Of a stretch of 64,000 nucleotides of DNA, positions 17,514-27,098 are shown piece after piece. This DNA comes from Ruegeria denitrificans. Lineage in GTDB: Bacteria > Pseudomonadota > Alphaproteobacteria > Rhodobacterales > Rhodobacteraceae. The translations under genes were made by a program, and so were the position numbers. Below the pieces are notes generated by a model. The model was given only the letters and a program-made list of their open reading frames with translations, had not been told where the DNA came from and ran no database searches. Position 1 is the stretch's first letter. Every line of letters starts with the position of its first letter. Location: assembly GCF_001458295.1 (NCBI RefSeq), contig NZ_CYUD01000010.1, positions 124,001 through 188,000 of the forward strand. Reading direction: 5' to 3'.

Positions 17514-18605
17514 ATGACCACCTCCCAAGCTGTCGCGATTGACGTGCGGAATGCAGTGAAGCGCTACGGCGACTTCACGGCGTTGAAAAAAATATCACTG
17601 TCAATCAAGGACAACGAGTTTTTTACTCTGCTCGGGCCCTCTGGGTGCGGCAAGACCACCTTGCTGCGCATGATCGCCGGGTTTGAAGATGTGACCGAGG
17701 GAGAGATCTTTCTCTACGGAGAGGAAATCGAAGATCTACCGCCCAACAAGCGCCCAGTGAACACGGTTTTTCAGAATTATGCGTTGTTCCCGCATATGAC
17801 CATTCTGGACAACGTGGCCTTTGGTCTGGAGATGCGGGGTGCGTCGAAATCTGATGCGCGCACTCAGGCCGGTGAGATGCTGGAACTGGTGCAGCTCAGC
17901 CAGTTCTCGACCCGCAAGCCGAGCCAACTCTCTGGAGGTCAGCAACAGCGTGTCGCGCTGGCCCGTGCGCTGGCGCCACAGCCCAAGGTTCTGCTGCTGG
18001 ACGAGCCGCTTTCGGCGCTTGATCTGAAACTGCGCAAGGCGATGCAGTTGGAACTGAAGCATTTGCAGCGGGAAACCGGAATCACCTTTATCTTCGTGAC
18101 CCACGATCAGGAAGAGGCGCTGACCATGTCGGACCGGATTGCGGTCATGTCGGCAGGTGAGATGCAGCAGCTGGGGGCACCCACGGATATCTACGAACGT
18201 CCGCACAACATGTTTGTGGCTGACTTCATCGGGGAAACCAACCTTCTGGAAGTCTCGGTCGATGGGATTGCCGAGGGCCGGGCCGTTTGCCATCTGGGCG
18301 GCGGGCACGAGCTAACCTGCAACGCGCTGGACGGGATCAACGTCGGCTCCAAGGTGCATATGTCGATCCGCCCCGAACGTCTGTTCATGTCGGGTGAGCC
18401 CGAGAAAGACGGCAGCCTGCATGGGCGGGTCAAAGAGAACATCTTTGTTGGTACCGATATTTCCACCATCGTTGAATTGGATGATGGTCCCGATTTTGTC
18501 GTCCGCACCTCGAACTCGGATCGCGGCAACAAGCGGATCTTTGAGCCGGGCACCGAGATGTTCGTCAACATGGAGCTCGGGGCCGCGCGCCTCCTGGTGG
18601 ACTGA
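17514..18605 (+). CDS. ABC transporter ATP-binding protein, spermidine/putrescine type (PotA-like)
   Basis: 363 residues. Walker A GPSGCGKTT is at residues 41-49, the ABC signature LSGGQQQRVALARAL follows, then Walker B LLLDEPLSALD, and a C-terminal TOBE region (about 290-360) with MSIRPERLFM. It energises uptake of polyamines or related cationic amines and amino-acid derivatives. The ATG at 17514 has GGGGA upstream. It is the first gene of a four-gene operon and its stop overlaps the next start (TGATG). No defect is visible. Confidence 0.95.
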   Translation: MTTSQAVAIDVRNAVKRYGDFTALKKISLSIKDNEFFTLLGPSGCGKTTLLRMIAGFEDVTEGEIFLYGEEIEDLPPNKRPVNTVFQNYALFPHMTILDNVAFGLEMRGASKSDARTQAGEMLELVQLSQFSTRKPSQLSGGQQQRVALARALAPQPKVLLLDEPLSALDLKLRKAMQLELKHLQRETGITFIFVTHDQEEALTMSDRIAVMSAGEMQQLGAPTDIYERPHNMFVADFIGETNLLEVSVDGIAEGRAVCHLGGGHELTCNALDGINVGSKVHMSIRPERLFMSGEPEKDGSLHGRVKENIFVGTDISTIVELDDGPDFVVRTSNSDRGNKRIFEPGTEMFVNMELGAARLLVD

Positions 18606-19534
18606 TGGCAGCCGGTGCAGCAAGCGGCGGCAGCGCAACGACAGACACCTACAAAGAGGCCCGGACCTGGCTGTTGATGCCGGCATGGGTGGTGCTTTTG
18701 TTCCTCTCATTGGCGCCAGTGGCGATGATGCTGATTTATTCCTTCCTGACCAAGGAATTCCGTGGCGGCGTGATCTGGGAGTTTAGCTTTGCGGCCTATG
18801 ATCAATTCTTCTGTGACCGTGGCCTGTTCGGCGACGAAGGGTGTACGTTTGAATGGACGTATATGACCATTTTCTGGCGCTCGATCTGGCAGGCTGGTGC
18901 GGCGACGCTTCTCAGCCTCGCGATTGGCTTCCCAACGGCATACTTCATTGCCACGCGGCCCGAGAACGTGCGCCCGCTTTGGGTCTTTCTGATCACGATC
19001 CCCTATTGGGTAAATCTGCTGATCCGCACCGTCTCGATGAAATTCCTGCTGCGCGACAAGGGACCGCTAAATGATTTCCTGATGAGCATTGGTCTGATCG
19101 ACAGCCCCTTGCACATCATCAACACCAATTTTGCGGTGCAGCTGGGTCTGTTCTATTCCTATCTGCCCTTCATGGTGCTGCCGATCTATGCAGCGGTAGA
19201 GCGCTATAACTTCTCGCTGAGCGAGGCGGCGGCGGATTTATATGCCAGCAAGTTCACCACGCTGTGGCGCATCCTGTTGCCAGCGGTCAAGCCGGGCGTC
19301 ATCGCGGGCTGTATTCTGGTCTTCGTGCCTTCGTTGGGATCATTCCTTGCACCGGATCTTCTGGGTGGTGCGAAGAACTTCATGATCGGTTCGCTGATCG
19401 AAGAACAGTTCAAGGGCAACGCCGGCAACTGGCCGTTCGGGGCAGCCGCATCGATGATCCTGCTGAGCCTGGTGCTCGTGATCCTTCTGATCTTTGCACG
19501 CCAGCAGGCCAAAGCTGAAAAGGCGGAGGGATAA
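18605..19534 (+). CDS. ABC transporter permease (PotB-like)
   Basis: 309 residues with six predicted membrane helices. The cytoplasmic EAA-like loop (EAAADLYASKFTTLWRILLP) contacts the ATPase. Between the first two helices there is a longer periplasmic loop with two cysteines (FFCDRGLFGDEGCTF), which is unusual for short PotB loops but common in this marine subfamily. The start overlaps the ATPase stop by one base (translational coupling). It forms the membrane channel with the next permease. Confidence 0.94.
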   Translation: MAAGAASGGSATTDTYKEARTWLLMPAWVVLLFLSLAPVAMMLIYSFLTKEFRGGVIWEFSFAAYDQFFCDRGLFGDEGCTFEWTYMTIFWRSIWQAGAATLLSLAIGFPTAYFIATRPENVRPLWVFLITIPYWVNLLIRTVSMKFLLRDKGPLNDFLMSIGLIDSPLHIINTNFAVQLGLFYSYLPFMVLPIYAAVERYNFSLSEAAADLYASKFTTLWRILLPAVKPGVIAGCILVFVPSLGSFLAPDLLGGAKNFMIGSLIEEQFKGNAGNWPFGAAASMILLSLVLVILLIFARQQAKAEKAEG

Positions 19535-19537
19535 ATC

Positions 19538-20347
19538 ATGGCTAGCAAGCAATTCGATATCAAAACCTATGGCGGCTTCAAGGGTATCACCCTGTTGTGT
19601 CTGGTCGTGCTCTACGCGCCGCTGATCGTGGTGACGATCTACAGCTTCAATGCCTCGCAATCCCTGACCAACTGGGAAGGCTTGTCGCTGCGCTGGTACG
19701 CGGACGTGTTCAGCGGACCGGAAAGCGCCAAGTTCAAAGAGGCGGCCAAGAACAGCTTTGTTATTGCCATCATTGCGGCGGTCGTTTCGACCTCGATCGC
19801 CACGCTGGCAGCCACGGGGATGGTGCGCGGTGGCAAGTTCAAGCTGCGGACCCTGTCCTTTGGCCTGATCAGCCTGCCGCTGATGGTGCCGGAGATCGTG
19901 ACGGCTGTTGCGACGCTGATCTTCTTCAACTCGATCGGCTTTGACCGGGGTCTGATGACCATCGTGCTTGCGCACATCGCGTTTTGCATTCCCTTTGCCT
20001 ATCTGCCGATTTCGGCGCGGATGCAGGGGATCGAGGACAGCTATGAACAGGCGGCTCAGGATCTTTACGCCACCAAACGGCAGGCGTTCACCAAGATCCT
20101 GCTGCCCTTGATGATGCCAGGGATCATCTCGGGGTTCCTCCTGGCTTTCATCGTCAGTCTGGACGACTTCATCATTACCAACTTCGTCAAGGGCGCAGGT
20201 GTCGAGACCCTGCCAACCGCGATCTTTGGATCGGTCAAGCAGGGGATGAAACCCAATATCATGGCGATCTCGACCATGCTGCTGGGCGTGTCCATCGTCA
20301 TGGTCACGATCAGCTACTTCGTCTCGAAATCCGATAACACCAAATAA
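19538..20347 (+). CDS. ABC transporter permease (PotC-like)
   Basis: 269 residues with six predicted helices. The first is at about residues 14-35 ([20 protein letters not shown]), and the EAA loop region is [20 protein letters not shown]. It starts 3 bp after the previous stop. In this family PotB/PotC heterodimers form the inner-membrane pore. It is followed 19 bp later by the binding-protein gene. Confidence 0.95.
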   Translation: MASKQFDIKTYGGFKGITLLCLVVLYAPLIVVTIYSFNASQSLTNWEGLSLRWYADVFSGPESAKFKEAAKNSFVIAIIAAVVSTSIATLAATGMVRGGKFKLRTLSFGLISLPLMVPEIVTAVATLIFFNSIGFDRGLMTIVLAHIAFCIPFAYLPISARMQGIEDSYEQAAQDLYATKRQAFTKILLPLMMPGIISGFLLAFIVSLDDFIITNFVKGAGVETLPTAIFGSVKQGMKPNIMAISTMLLGVSIVMVTISYFVSKSDNTK

Positions 20348-20366
20348 CCAACAGAGGACATCACTC

Positions 20367-21404
20367 ATGAAAACCATGCTGAAAACTACTGCCACCGGTA
20401 TGGCCCTGGCATTGACCGCCACAGCGGCCACCGCAGAAGGTGAACTCGTCGTTTACCACTGGTTCGAATACATGCCGCAAGAACTCCTGGACAAATTCAC
20501 AGCTGAAACTGGCATCAAAGTAACGATGGACACCTACGACTCGAACGAAGCCATGCTGGCGTCGCTGAAGGCCGGTGCTTTGGGCACCTATGACGTTGCC
20601 GTTCCAGGCGATTACATGGTGTCGATCTTGGCGGGCGAGGGTCTTTTGGACACCATTGCTGAGGGCGAGTTGGTAAACAAAGGCAATATCGCACCGGAAT
20701 GGGCCGACCCGAGTTTCGATCCGGGCCGCGCCAGCTCAATCCCGTATCAGTGGGGGTCGACCTCGTTCATGGTGGACACCGCCGTCTACGGTGGCGACAT
20801 CGACACCACCGACATCCTATTCAACCCACCGGCAGAGCTTTCGGGCAAGATCAACATGCTCGACAGCCAGGGCGAGGTTCTGGCCATGGCGGCGCTGCAT
20901 CTGGGTATGGAACAATGCTCGACTGACCGCGAAAAGCTGAAGTCGATGAACGCGATGCTGCAGGAGGCCAAGGGTCATTGGGCGTCGTTCAACAGTGACA
21001 CCGCGAAAGAGGTTCTGGTGTCGGGGGATGCTGCCGTGGGCCAGATCTATGACGGGTTCGGCGCCAAGGCCCGGTCGGAACGCGCGAGCCTAAAGTATGC
21101 CTTTCCGACGCAAGGGTACGTTGTCTGGATGGACAATGTCGTCCTGCTGAGAGACGCCCCGAACCGCATCAATGCGCTGAAGTTCATGGACTTCCTGCTT
21201 GAGCCCGAGAACATCGCCGCCGTGTCGAACTATGCTCGCTATGCGTCGGGCGTGTCAGGCACCGCCGACCATCTTGATCCTGAACTGGCCACCCTGCCGG
21301 AATCCAACCCATCAGCTGAAGCAGGCGCAGGTGTGTTCATCGAAGTCTGCGATGAAGCCACTCAGGCGGTTTATGACCAGATCTGGACCAACCTGAAAAA
21401 GTAA
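20367..21404 (+). CDS. Periplasmic polyamine-type substrate-binding protein (PotD/PotF-like)
   Basis: 345 residues with a Sec signal peptide (residues 1-23, ending TAATAEGELVVYHW). The mature protein has the PotD hallmarks VVYHWFEYMPQELLDKF, TYDVAVPGDYMV and IPYQWGSTSFMV, and ends in an aromatic/acidic hinge region. The acidic and aromatic residues of the cleft fit a cationic ligand. The final product of the operon is closed by a terminator. The substrate could be putrescine, spermidine or another diamine; sequence alone does not decide. Confidence 0.93.
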   Translation: MKTMLKTTATGMALALTATAATAEGELVVYHWFEYMPQELLDKFTAETGIKVTMDTYDSNEAMLASLKAGALGTYDVAVPGDYMVSILAGEGLLDTIAEGELVNKGNIAPEWADPSFDPGRASSIPYQWGSTSFMVDTAVYGGDIDTTDILFNPPAELSGKINMLDSQGEVLAMAALHLGMEQCSTDREKLKSMNAMLQEAKGHWASFNSDTAKEVLVSGDAAVGQIYDGFGAKARSERASLKYAFPTQGYVVWMDNVVLLRDAPNRINALKFMDFLLEPENIAAVSNYARYASGVSGTADHLDPELATLPESNPSAEAGAGVFIEVCDEATQAVYDQIWTNLKK

Positions 21405-21416
21405 TCTCCCGAAGAC

Positions 21417-21456
21417 TGCCCCGCCAGTTTGCGACTGGCTGGGCTTTTTCTTTTTG
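21417..21456 (+). terminator. Intrinsic terminator of the ABC operon
   Basis: Stem GCCAGT / ACTGGC is extended by GCCC / GGGC around a C-T mismatch, with a 5-nt loop and the tail TTTTTCTTTTT. It lies 13 bp after the binding-protein stop and just before the LuxR-family gene. Confidence 0.8.
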
Positions 21457-21482
21457 ATGGCAAGGTGATATATGCCGGAGGT

Positions 21483-22325
21483 ATGGCAAAAAATGACACT
21501 GGATACGTGGCTCTGGACGAAGCCGAGTTCAAGCAACTTGCACGGTGCGTCGACACGATTGGCACCCCAGGGTTTCCAGAGGAAATCTGCAGGTTCTGTG
21601 TTGATGTAAGTGACTCTGAAACTGTCTTTCTGAGTGCCTTTTTCGACGATCAGATACCGGTTTCACTGTACGCCAATCACACCGAGGAATCAGACAAGGC
21701 CGCGTTAGACCTGTATCTTGATGTTGCCTATGTCCTTGATCCGTTCTTCCTGCTGTTTCGTGATAAACAGGGCGATCAGGTGGTGAGGTTGCAGCAGATT
21801 GCACCGGACAATTTCAAGCGCAGCCAATACTATCAGAAATTCTACAAGGCGATCCGGTTGCGGGATGAAATCGGGTTGATGATGCATATCGCGGATGACG
21901 CGGCTTTGTTCTTCTCCTTTGGGGTTCAGACGAAAGGGCGCAGAACTGATCCCACAGGTCTGAAAATCGCCTTGCCACTGATCGCATCTCTTGTGCGCCG
22001 ACACTGGACTGTGCTGTCGCCTGAACGAACGGACGGATCAGGACGATTGGCGGCGCATCTCGAAGCGGCATTCGAGGCTTTTGGCGCTTCGGTATTGAGC
22101 CCCCGGGAAGCCGAAATCAGCAGAATGATCCTTAGGGGTCATTCATCGAAATCGATCGCCCGTACCTTTGACAACAGCCCTGAAACGATCAAAGTACACC
22201 GCAAGCGGATCTACACCAAGCTTGGCGTCATGTCGCAGGGGGAACTTCTATCCTTGTTCCTGACGTCGCTTTCGCAAATGCCTCCTACGAAAGCGGGCGA
22301 TCCGTTGCTTTTCCTAAACAGTTAG
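21483..22325 (+). CDS. LuxR family transcriptional regulator
   Basis: 280 residues. The C-terminal LuxR HTH is complete (LSPREAEISRMILRGHSSKS, then SPETIKVHRKRIYTKLGV). The N-terminal 190 residues are a ligand or partner domain that I do not recognise as an autoinducer domain. The ATG at 21483 has GGAGG very close upstream, so the start is a little uncertain. The gene lies between the ABC operon and the hydrolase/aminotransferase pair, and may control both. Its stop overlaps the stop of the convergent hydrolase gene within TTAG. Confidence 0.85.
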   Translation: MAKNDTGYVALDEAEFKQLARCVDTIGTPGFPEEICRFCVDVSDSETVFLSAFFDDQIPVSLYANHTEESDKAALDLYLDVAYVLDPFFLLFRDKQGDQVVRLQQIAPDNFKRSQYYQKFYKAIRLRDEIGLMMHIADDAALFFSFGVQTKGRRTDPTGLKIALPLIASLVRRHWTVLSPERTDGSGRLAAHLEAAFEAFGASVLSPREAEISRMILRGHSSKSIARTFDNSPETIKVHRKRIYTKLGVMSQGELLSLFLTSLSQMPPTKAGDPLLFLNS

Positions 22326-23551
22326 CTGCCCAAATAATCCAAGACGGCCGCCAGAAGAACATTGGCGCCGGCTTCGGCCTGATGGGGTTCGATGTGTTCA
22401 GATTCGTTGTGGCTGATCCCATCGCGGCAGGGCGTGAAAATCATGGCCGTCGGCACTTTGCGGGCCACCATCAATGAGTCATGGCCTGCCCCTGATACAA
22501 TGTCGCAATAACTGTAACCCAGCTCCTTTGCTCCGCGACGTATCGAGGTCACCAGCCCGGCATCGAAAGCAACAACCGGGGAATGCCAGATTTCCTCAAG
22601 GATACTGGTCAATTTGCGATCTTCACCGGTCAGTTCGGAAACGAGGGTCGCCAGATCGTCATGCATGGACTGCAAAACCTGTTCATTGGGGTGCCGTAAG
22701 TCCACGCTCACCACCACCTTGCCGGGAACGACGTTGCGGCTGAATGGTGCGGTATGAACCTGACCAATCGTGGCCCGAGCAGCCTCGTCTCGCGTACCGA
22801 TCTCCAAAATGCCCTGAACCAGAGCGGGCACCAAGCGCATTGGATCATGCCGCATGGCCATGGGCGACGGACCTGCGTGGGTTTCCTGTCCGGTCAGCAC
22901 CACGTCATACCAGCGTATGCCTTGTGCGCCGGTGACCACGCCAACGTCCTTGCCTTCCGCTTCCAGGACCGGACCCTGCTCTATGTGAAGCTCCAGATAG
23001 GCGGCGATGTCCTTGTCTTGCGGGTCGGGGTGACTTGAGTAGCCATGCCGGTCTAGTTCGATTCCGACGGAAATACCTTCCAGGTCGATGCTGGCTCTCA
23101 CCTCGCCCAGATCGAGCATCCCGGCCCAGACGCCAGATCCCATCATGGCGGGTGCAAAACGCGCCCCTTCCTCATTCATCCAGCACGCGATTTCGATCGG
23201 TCGCTCCGGGATGATTTTCTCTTCCACGATACGGGTCATTACTTCGAGCCCCGCCAGCACACCAAGCACGCCGTCATACTTTCCGCCTGTCGGCTGAGTG
23301 TCGAGATGACTGCCAATAACGAGAGGATTCAGGTGGTTGTCGCGACCGTCCAATCGGGCGAACATATTACCAACCGCATCATATTGGATCTGTAAGCCAA
23401 TCTTCCTGCACCAATCGGAAAACAGCGCACGTCCCTTGATATCCAAGTCGGTCAGGGCCTGGCGATTGCAGCCCTCCTTTGCTGTGCCGCCAATTTTGGC
23501 CATTTGCATCAGGTTTTCCCACAGCCGCGCACCATTCACTTTGATCGGCAT
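22322..23551 (-). CDS. M20 family Zn-dependent amidohydrolase (N-carbamoyl-amino-acid hydrolase/HyuC-AmaB type)
   Basis: 409 residues from the ATG at 23551 (CAGGAGG upstream). The dimetal ligand set of this family is visible: GSHLDTQPTGGKYDG, ACWMNEEGARF, ELHIEQGPVLE and C-terminal GISHNESEHIEP. Related enzymes include beta-ureidopropionase, allantoate amidohydrolase and N-carbamoyl-L-amino-acid hydrolase, all cleaving a C-N bond next to a carboxylate. The divergent class III aminotransferase makes an N-carbamoyl-beta-alanine or N-carbamoyl-omega-amine route possible (inference). It is intact. Confidence 0.9.
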   Translation of the reverse strand: MPIKVNGARLWENLMQMAKIGGTAKEGCNRQALTDLDIKGRALFSDWCRKIGLQIQYDAVGNMFARLDGRDNHLNPLVIGSHLDTQPTGGKYDGVLGVLAGLEVMTRIVEEKIIPERPIEIACWMNEEGARFAPAMMGSGVWAGMLDLGEVRASIDLEGISVGIELDRHGYSSHPDPQDKDIAAYLELHIEQGPVLEAEGKDVGVVTGAQGIRWYDVVLTGQETHAGPSPMAMRHDPMRLVPALVQGILEIGTRDEAARATIGQVHTAPFSRNVVPGKVVVSVDLRHPNEQVLQSMHDDLATLVSELTGEDRKLTSILEEIWHSPVVAFDAGLVTSIRRGAKELGYSYCDIVSGAGHDSLMVARKVPTAMIFTPCRDGISHNESEHIEPHQAEAGANVLLAAVLDYLGS

Positions 23552-23689
23552 TTCAACCTCCTGTTTACGGTGAAGCCTGCCTAACTGCTCTGACGGCCCA
23601 TCATCCAGTACCCCCAAGAGGTGACTAAAGACGTCGATCCCTTTGGCTTAGCATCCATGGAGAGAATGACGACAGCAGGAGCACCGGCC

Positions 23690-25054
23690 ATGAAAAATCC
23701 CGACGCCAATTCCGCCTGGGCCAAAGATCGCGACCATGTTCTGCATCCTTACACGGACTTCACCACCTTCAAGGAAGAGGGCAGTCAGGTAATCGAAGGC
23801 GCCAAGGGCATGTATGTGACCGACACGGAAGGTCGCAGGCTTTTGGACGGGATTGCCGGTCTATGGTGCGTGAATGTTGGCCATGGAAGGCGCGAAATGG
23901 CCGATGCCATCTCGGAGCAGGTGTTGAAGATGCAATACTACAACCCGTTCGGCCATTCGAGCAACGTGCCCGCCGCCGAGTTGGGCTATTGGCTGGCCAG
24001 CCATGCGCCGGGCAACCTGAACCATGTTTACTACACCACCGGTGGTTCCACCGCGAATGATGCCGCAATACGGCTCGTGCATTACTACTTCACCATGAAG
24101 GGGCAGCATCGCAAGAAAAAGATCATCTCGCGCAATGATGCCTATCACGGTGCCACCTATGTCGCCGCCGAGTTGACGGGTATTCAAGCTACAAAGAACA
24201 GTTTCGACAAGGTTGGAGAGCACTTCATCAACCACGTGTCGGCTGCGAACATGTATGCCAAACCCGATGATATGTCCGAAGATGCCTATTGCGATTTTCT
24301 GGTGGCCGAATTCGAGAATCGCATTCAGCAGCTTGGCCCGGACAACTGCGCCGCCTTCATCGCCGAGCCGATCATGGGGGCCGGCGGGGTGCTGGTTGCC
24401 CCCAAGGGCTATCACCGCCGCATGTGGGAAGTCTGCAAACGCCACGACATGCTTTACATCGCCGACGAGGTGGTAACTGCGTTTGGTCGACTGGGGGAAT
24501 GGTTCGCTTCGGAAGCCCTGTTTGACTATCAGCCGGATATCTTGGTTTCGGCAAAAGGCGTCACTTCGGGCTACATCCCGCTGGGCATCACCATGATCTC
24601 GGACGAGATCTACGAGGTCATCAGCCGCCCGCAATGCGAGGGCGGAGTGTTCTCTATGGGGCTGACGTATTTCGGCCACCCGGTTGCCTGCACCGCGGCC
24701 TTGAAGAATATCGAGATCATTGAAAACGAAGGGTTGCTACAGAATGCGCGCGATGTTGGCGCCCATTTCCAACAGACGGCGCAGGCTCTGAAAGAACTGC
24801 CGATCGTCGGGGATGTGCGTGGATACGGTCTAATGATGGCGGTAGACTTGGTTGCCGACAAGGCGACAAAGGCCTCATTTCCGGTGACCACCGGTATGGG
24901 CGGCAAGGTTTTCAAGAAATGTGTTGAGAGCGGAGTCATCGTGCGCCCGGTCGGCGACCGCATCGTGCTGTCACCTCCGATTATCATCAACAAGGAAGAA
25001 TGCGACACGATCGTATCGACTCTCGAAAGCGCGATTGGGAATGAATGTGGGTAA
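23690..25054 (+). CDS. Class III omega-aminotransferase (polyamine/beta-alanine:pyruvate type)
   Basis: 454 residues from the ATG at 23690, which has AGGAG at 9-nt spacing; GTG at 23621 and ATG at 23657 are longer in-frame alternatives. PLP sites are clear: GGSTANDAAIRLV, AYHGATYVAAELTG, Asp259 in LYIADEVVTAFGR and Schiff-base Lys289 in ILVSAKGVTSGYIPLG. The protein belongs to the (S)-omega-transaminase group, which takes terminal amines such as putrescine, beta-alanine or taurine and pyruvate. It diverges from the amidohydrolase gene and follows the polyamine-type importer, so it likely breaks down the imported amine. Confidence 0.93.
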   Translation: MKNPDANSAWAKDRDHVLHPYTDFTTFKEEGSQVIEGAKGMYVTDTEGRRLLDGIAGLWCVNVGHGRREMADAISEQVLKMQYYNPFGHSSNVPAAELGYWLASHAPGNLNHVYYTTGGSTANDAAIRLVHYYFTMKGQHRKKKIISRNDAYHGATYVAAELTGIQATKNSFDKVGEHFINHVSAANMYAKPDDMSEDAYCDFLVAEFENRIQQLGPDNCAAFIAEPIMGAGGVLVAPKGYHRRMWEVCKRHDMLYIADEVVTAFGRLGEWFASEALFDYQPDILVSAKGVTSGYIPLGITMISDEIYEVISRPQCEGGVFSMGLTYFGHPVACTAALKNIEIIENEGLLQNARDVGAHFQQTAQALKELPIVGDVRGYGLMMAVDLVADKATKASFPVTTGMGGKVFKKCVESGVIVRPVGDRIVLSPPIIINKEECDTIVSTLESAIGNECG

Positions 25055-25264
25055 TAAGGAAGTACGTGACATTGCATCAGCGAAGCGAACACCTGTGCGG
25101 TGAACTGGAACGCCATCCACGCACCTTCTTGTCTCGGGCGGTTAAACTACGCCAGAAAGAAGATTCCAAAGCATAAAATGATCGTATTGAATTTGACCTG
25201 AATAGCCAAAACTTGACATTAAAATGAGGTCTTCGGAGGTCCGGTTGGGGCCGGCTACGACCAC

Positions 25265-26341
25265 TTAGGCCGAAGCATTGAGTTGTTCGTCCAGTTCTTG
25301 GAACGACGTTGCCCAAAACTCCGCCAGAAACGCCGAAATCTCCCGTTCGGAGGTTTCCAACCTATTGCCCTCGGCATCCGCCGCTTGTCCCATGGTATAT
25401 CGCAAATCGGTGCCATTGTGCGTTTGCGTCAGATGATACGTCTCGGGCAGGCTCACCCCAGAGCGCGCCGGATCATGGATGCAGGTCGAAAAATAGTCGA
25501 AGGGCTCCCAGTCAGTGATGCGATAGAAAAAGTCCGCCAATTCGTGAGAGCAATGATATCCGGACCCGTTGCCGAGGCGTCCTTGTGGGCTGTCGACGGT
25601 GATTTCCTGTACACGGTTCATCCATTTCAGCTTTAGTTCCGGCGCGACCAACGCCTCCCAGACGACTGCGATTGGCGCATCGAAATGATGGCGGAATGTC
25701 CAAACTCCGTCTTCCTCGGTCAGGAAATGACGCTCGCGATTGGCACGCAAACGTTCCCACGATTTAGCCAAATCGTAGACTGACATCGAAACATTGCCAA
25801 AATGCTCGATTTCCTGTGAAAACGGTTCCACTATGCCCTTGATATCCATGGCATTAGCGGCGGCTTCACTGAATAAGGCGTAACTGCGAACACCAGTGGC
25901 TTCAGCAACCTTTGTCTTGGCCATTCGGTGGACCAGAATAATGTCGGTGCCGGAAAAGTCCTTTACCGGGCCAAGCTGCATTTCTTCGAACTGGCCATGA
26001 TGGGCGATAACCTTCAAATCCAGCCCACTGACATTTGCGCAAGCGTTGCAGGTGCAGGTTGTATTCGCAATTATGTCCTGCCGACGAAGTGCAAAGGCGT
26101 TGTAGAGGTTCTCGCAGATGGTCAGGAAGGTCTCGCCGGAGGGGAAATCCTGCCGTGTCGAATATGCCAGAACCGCATCGCCTTCAGTTTTCCAAAAATG
26201 AAGCGGGTCACCCACTTGCTCGATCAACACACCCAACAAAGATTGCAAAATCGGATTGGCATGATCCATTTCTGACGATGTCAGAAATTGGGTGTATCCG
26301 GAAATATCGGCTATCAACAGATATCCAGTTTGAGTTGACAT
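25265..26341 (-). CDS. DUF2652-SRPBCC fusion protein (cyclase-like sensor domain plus lipid/ligand-binding domain)
   Basis: 358 residues. The N-terminal 190 residues resemble a class III nucleotidyl cyclase (GYLLIADISGYTQFL, then WKTEGDAVLAYS and GTDIILVHRM). The transition-state asparagine position is occupied by isoleucine, so catalysis is doubtful. A CxCxxC motif (CTCNAC) sits in the middle. The C-terminal half (TFRHHFDAPIAVVWEALVAP, GSGYHCSHE) is an SRPBCC/START-like pocket. The start at 26341 (MSTQTGY) is supported by GGAG. A broken paralogue lies at 34.9 kb. The function is unknown; ligand sensing is inferred. Confidence 0.82.
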   Translation of the reverse strand: MSTQTGYLLIADISGYTQFLTSSEMDHANPILQSLLGVLIEQVGDPLHFWKTEGDAVLAYSTRQDFPSGETFLTICENLYNAFALRRQDIIANTTCTCNACANVSGLDLKVIAHHGQFEEMQLGPVKDFSGTDIILVHRMAKTKVAEATGVRSYALFSEAAANAMDIKGIVEPFSQEIEHFGNVSMSVYDLAKSWERLRANRERHFLTEEDGVWTFRHHFDAPIAVVWEALVAPELKLKWMNRVQEITVDSPQGRLGNGSGYHCSHELADFFYRITDWEPFDYFSTCIHDPARSGVSLPETYHLTQTHNGTDLRYTMGQAADAEGNRLETSEREISAFLAEFWATSFQELDEQLNASA

Positions 26342-26604
26342 GGCGCCCTCCCCAAAAGAGTGTTTGGCGGGATTATTTTTTCTGTTGCGCTGGCGATTAA
26401 CCCTCAAGGTCAATTGACGCCAGATCTGCGGAATGCTTACGTTTCACAAAGGGCTCAAAACCACTTCGGGCTGTTCCTCGCCATAGACGGTCGTCATGAA
26501 GCGTAGGCTGGGAGCTCAGAGGCTTAGTAGTAGGTGAGAGGTCGAAGTGGTCAACAATTCACGTATCACCGCCCCTAAAAGACGGCGCCACTACAGCGAT
26601 GGCC

Positions 26605-27018
26605 CTACGCCCATCCGAGTTGCTTTAGAGAGTGCCCGTCGTTCCAGATCTTGGTCATTCGGGCGATCTTACCGCCCTCAAATTCCATAACGTAGGCATA
26701 GTTGGTTGCAATTTCCTTGCCTGTGGCAGGAACCGGCCCACCCTCACCGGTTTGTTTGCCGCTGAATATTGCTGTGGCCGTTACGATGTTTCGTTCGTGA
26801 TCAGTCGAGAAAGAGGTGATATCGTAATTGCCATCGGGGATCGGGGTTAAAATTCTTGCCGTCCAGCCAGTATAACCCTCGATTGTCGATATATCAGCCA
26901 ATGCATCTGCCTGACATACAAATGCGGCCCCATCCTGACAGTATGCCTTGCAGACGTTCCAGCCTTTGCCTGTTTCGCACGCATCAAAGAAAGCCATGGC
27001 CGTTTCGGAAATACTCAT
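26605..27018 (-). CDS. SnoaL/NTF2-like fold protein
   Basis: 137 residues from the ATG at 27018 (AGGAGAAA upstream). The alpha+beta-barrel pattern is visible: MAFFDACETGKGWNVCKAYC at the start, TIEGYTGWTARILTPIPDG in the middle and YAYVMEFEGGKIARMTKIW at the end. NTF2-like proteins bind small hydrophobic ligands or act as isomerases or hydrolases, but no catalytic residue can be assigned. It is the gene immediately downstream of the TetR gene on the same strand, with a strong dyad between them, so TetR control is likely. Confidence 0.82.
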   Translation of the reverse strand: MSISETAMAFFDACETGKGWNVCKAYCQDGAAFVCQADALADISTIEGYTGWTARILTPIPDGNYDITSFSTDHERNIVTATAIFSGKQTGEGGPVPATGKEIATNYAYVMEFEGGKIARMTKIWNDGHSLKQLGWA

Positions 27019-27098
27019 CGTGTTTCTCCTATCCCTGTTTCCTTGCGTCCGGCGCTTCGTCGCCGTCATTCTGTTTAGATGGAATAGTTTTAGAACAT

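Noticed and set aside
19340-20431. 363-codon minus-strand frame across the PotC-like gene
   Set aside because: Low-complexity His/Asp/Arg-rich sequence typical of antisense frames; both permease genes are clear.
23861-24679. 272-codon minus-strand frame opposite the aminotransferase
   Set aside because: Antisense to conserved PLP-enzyme code; no family features.
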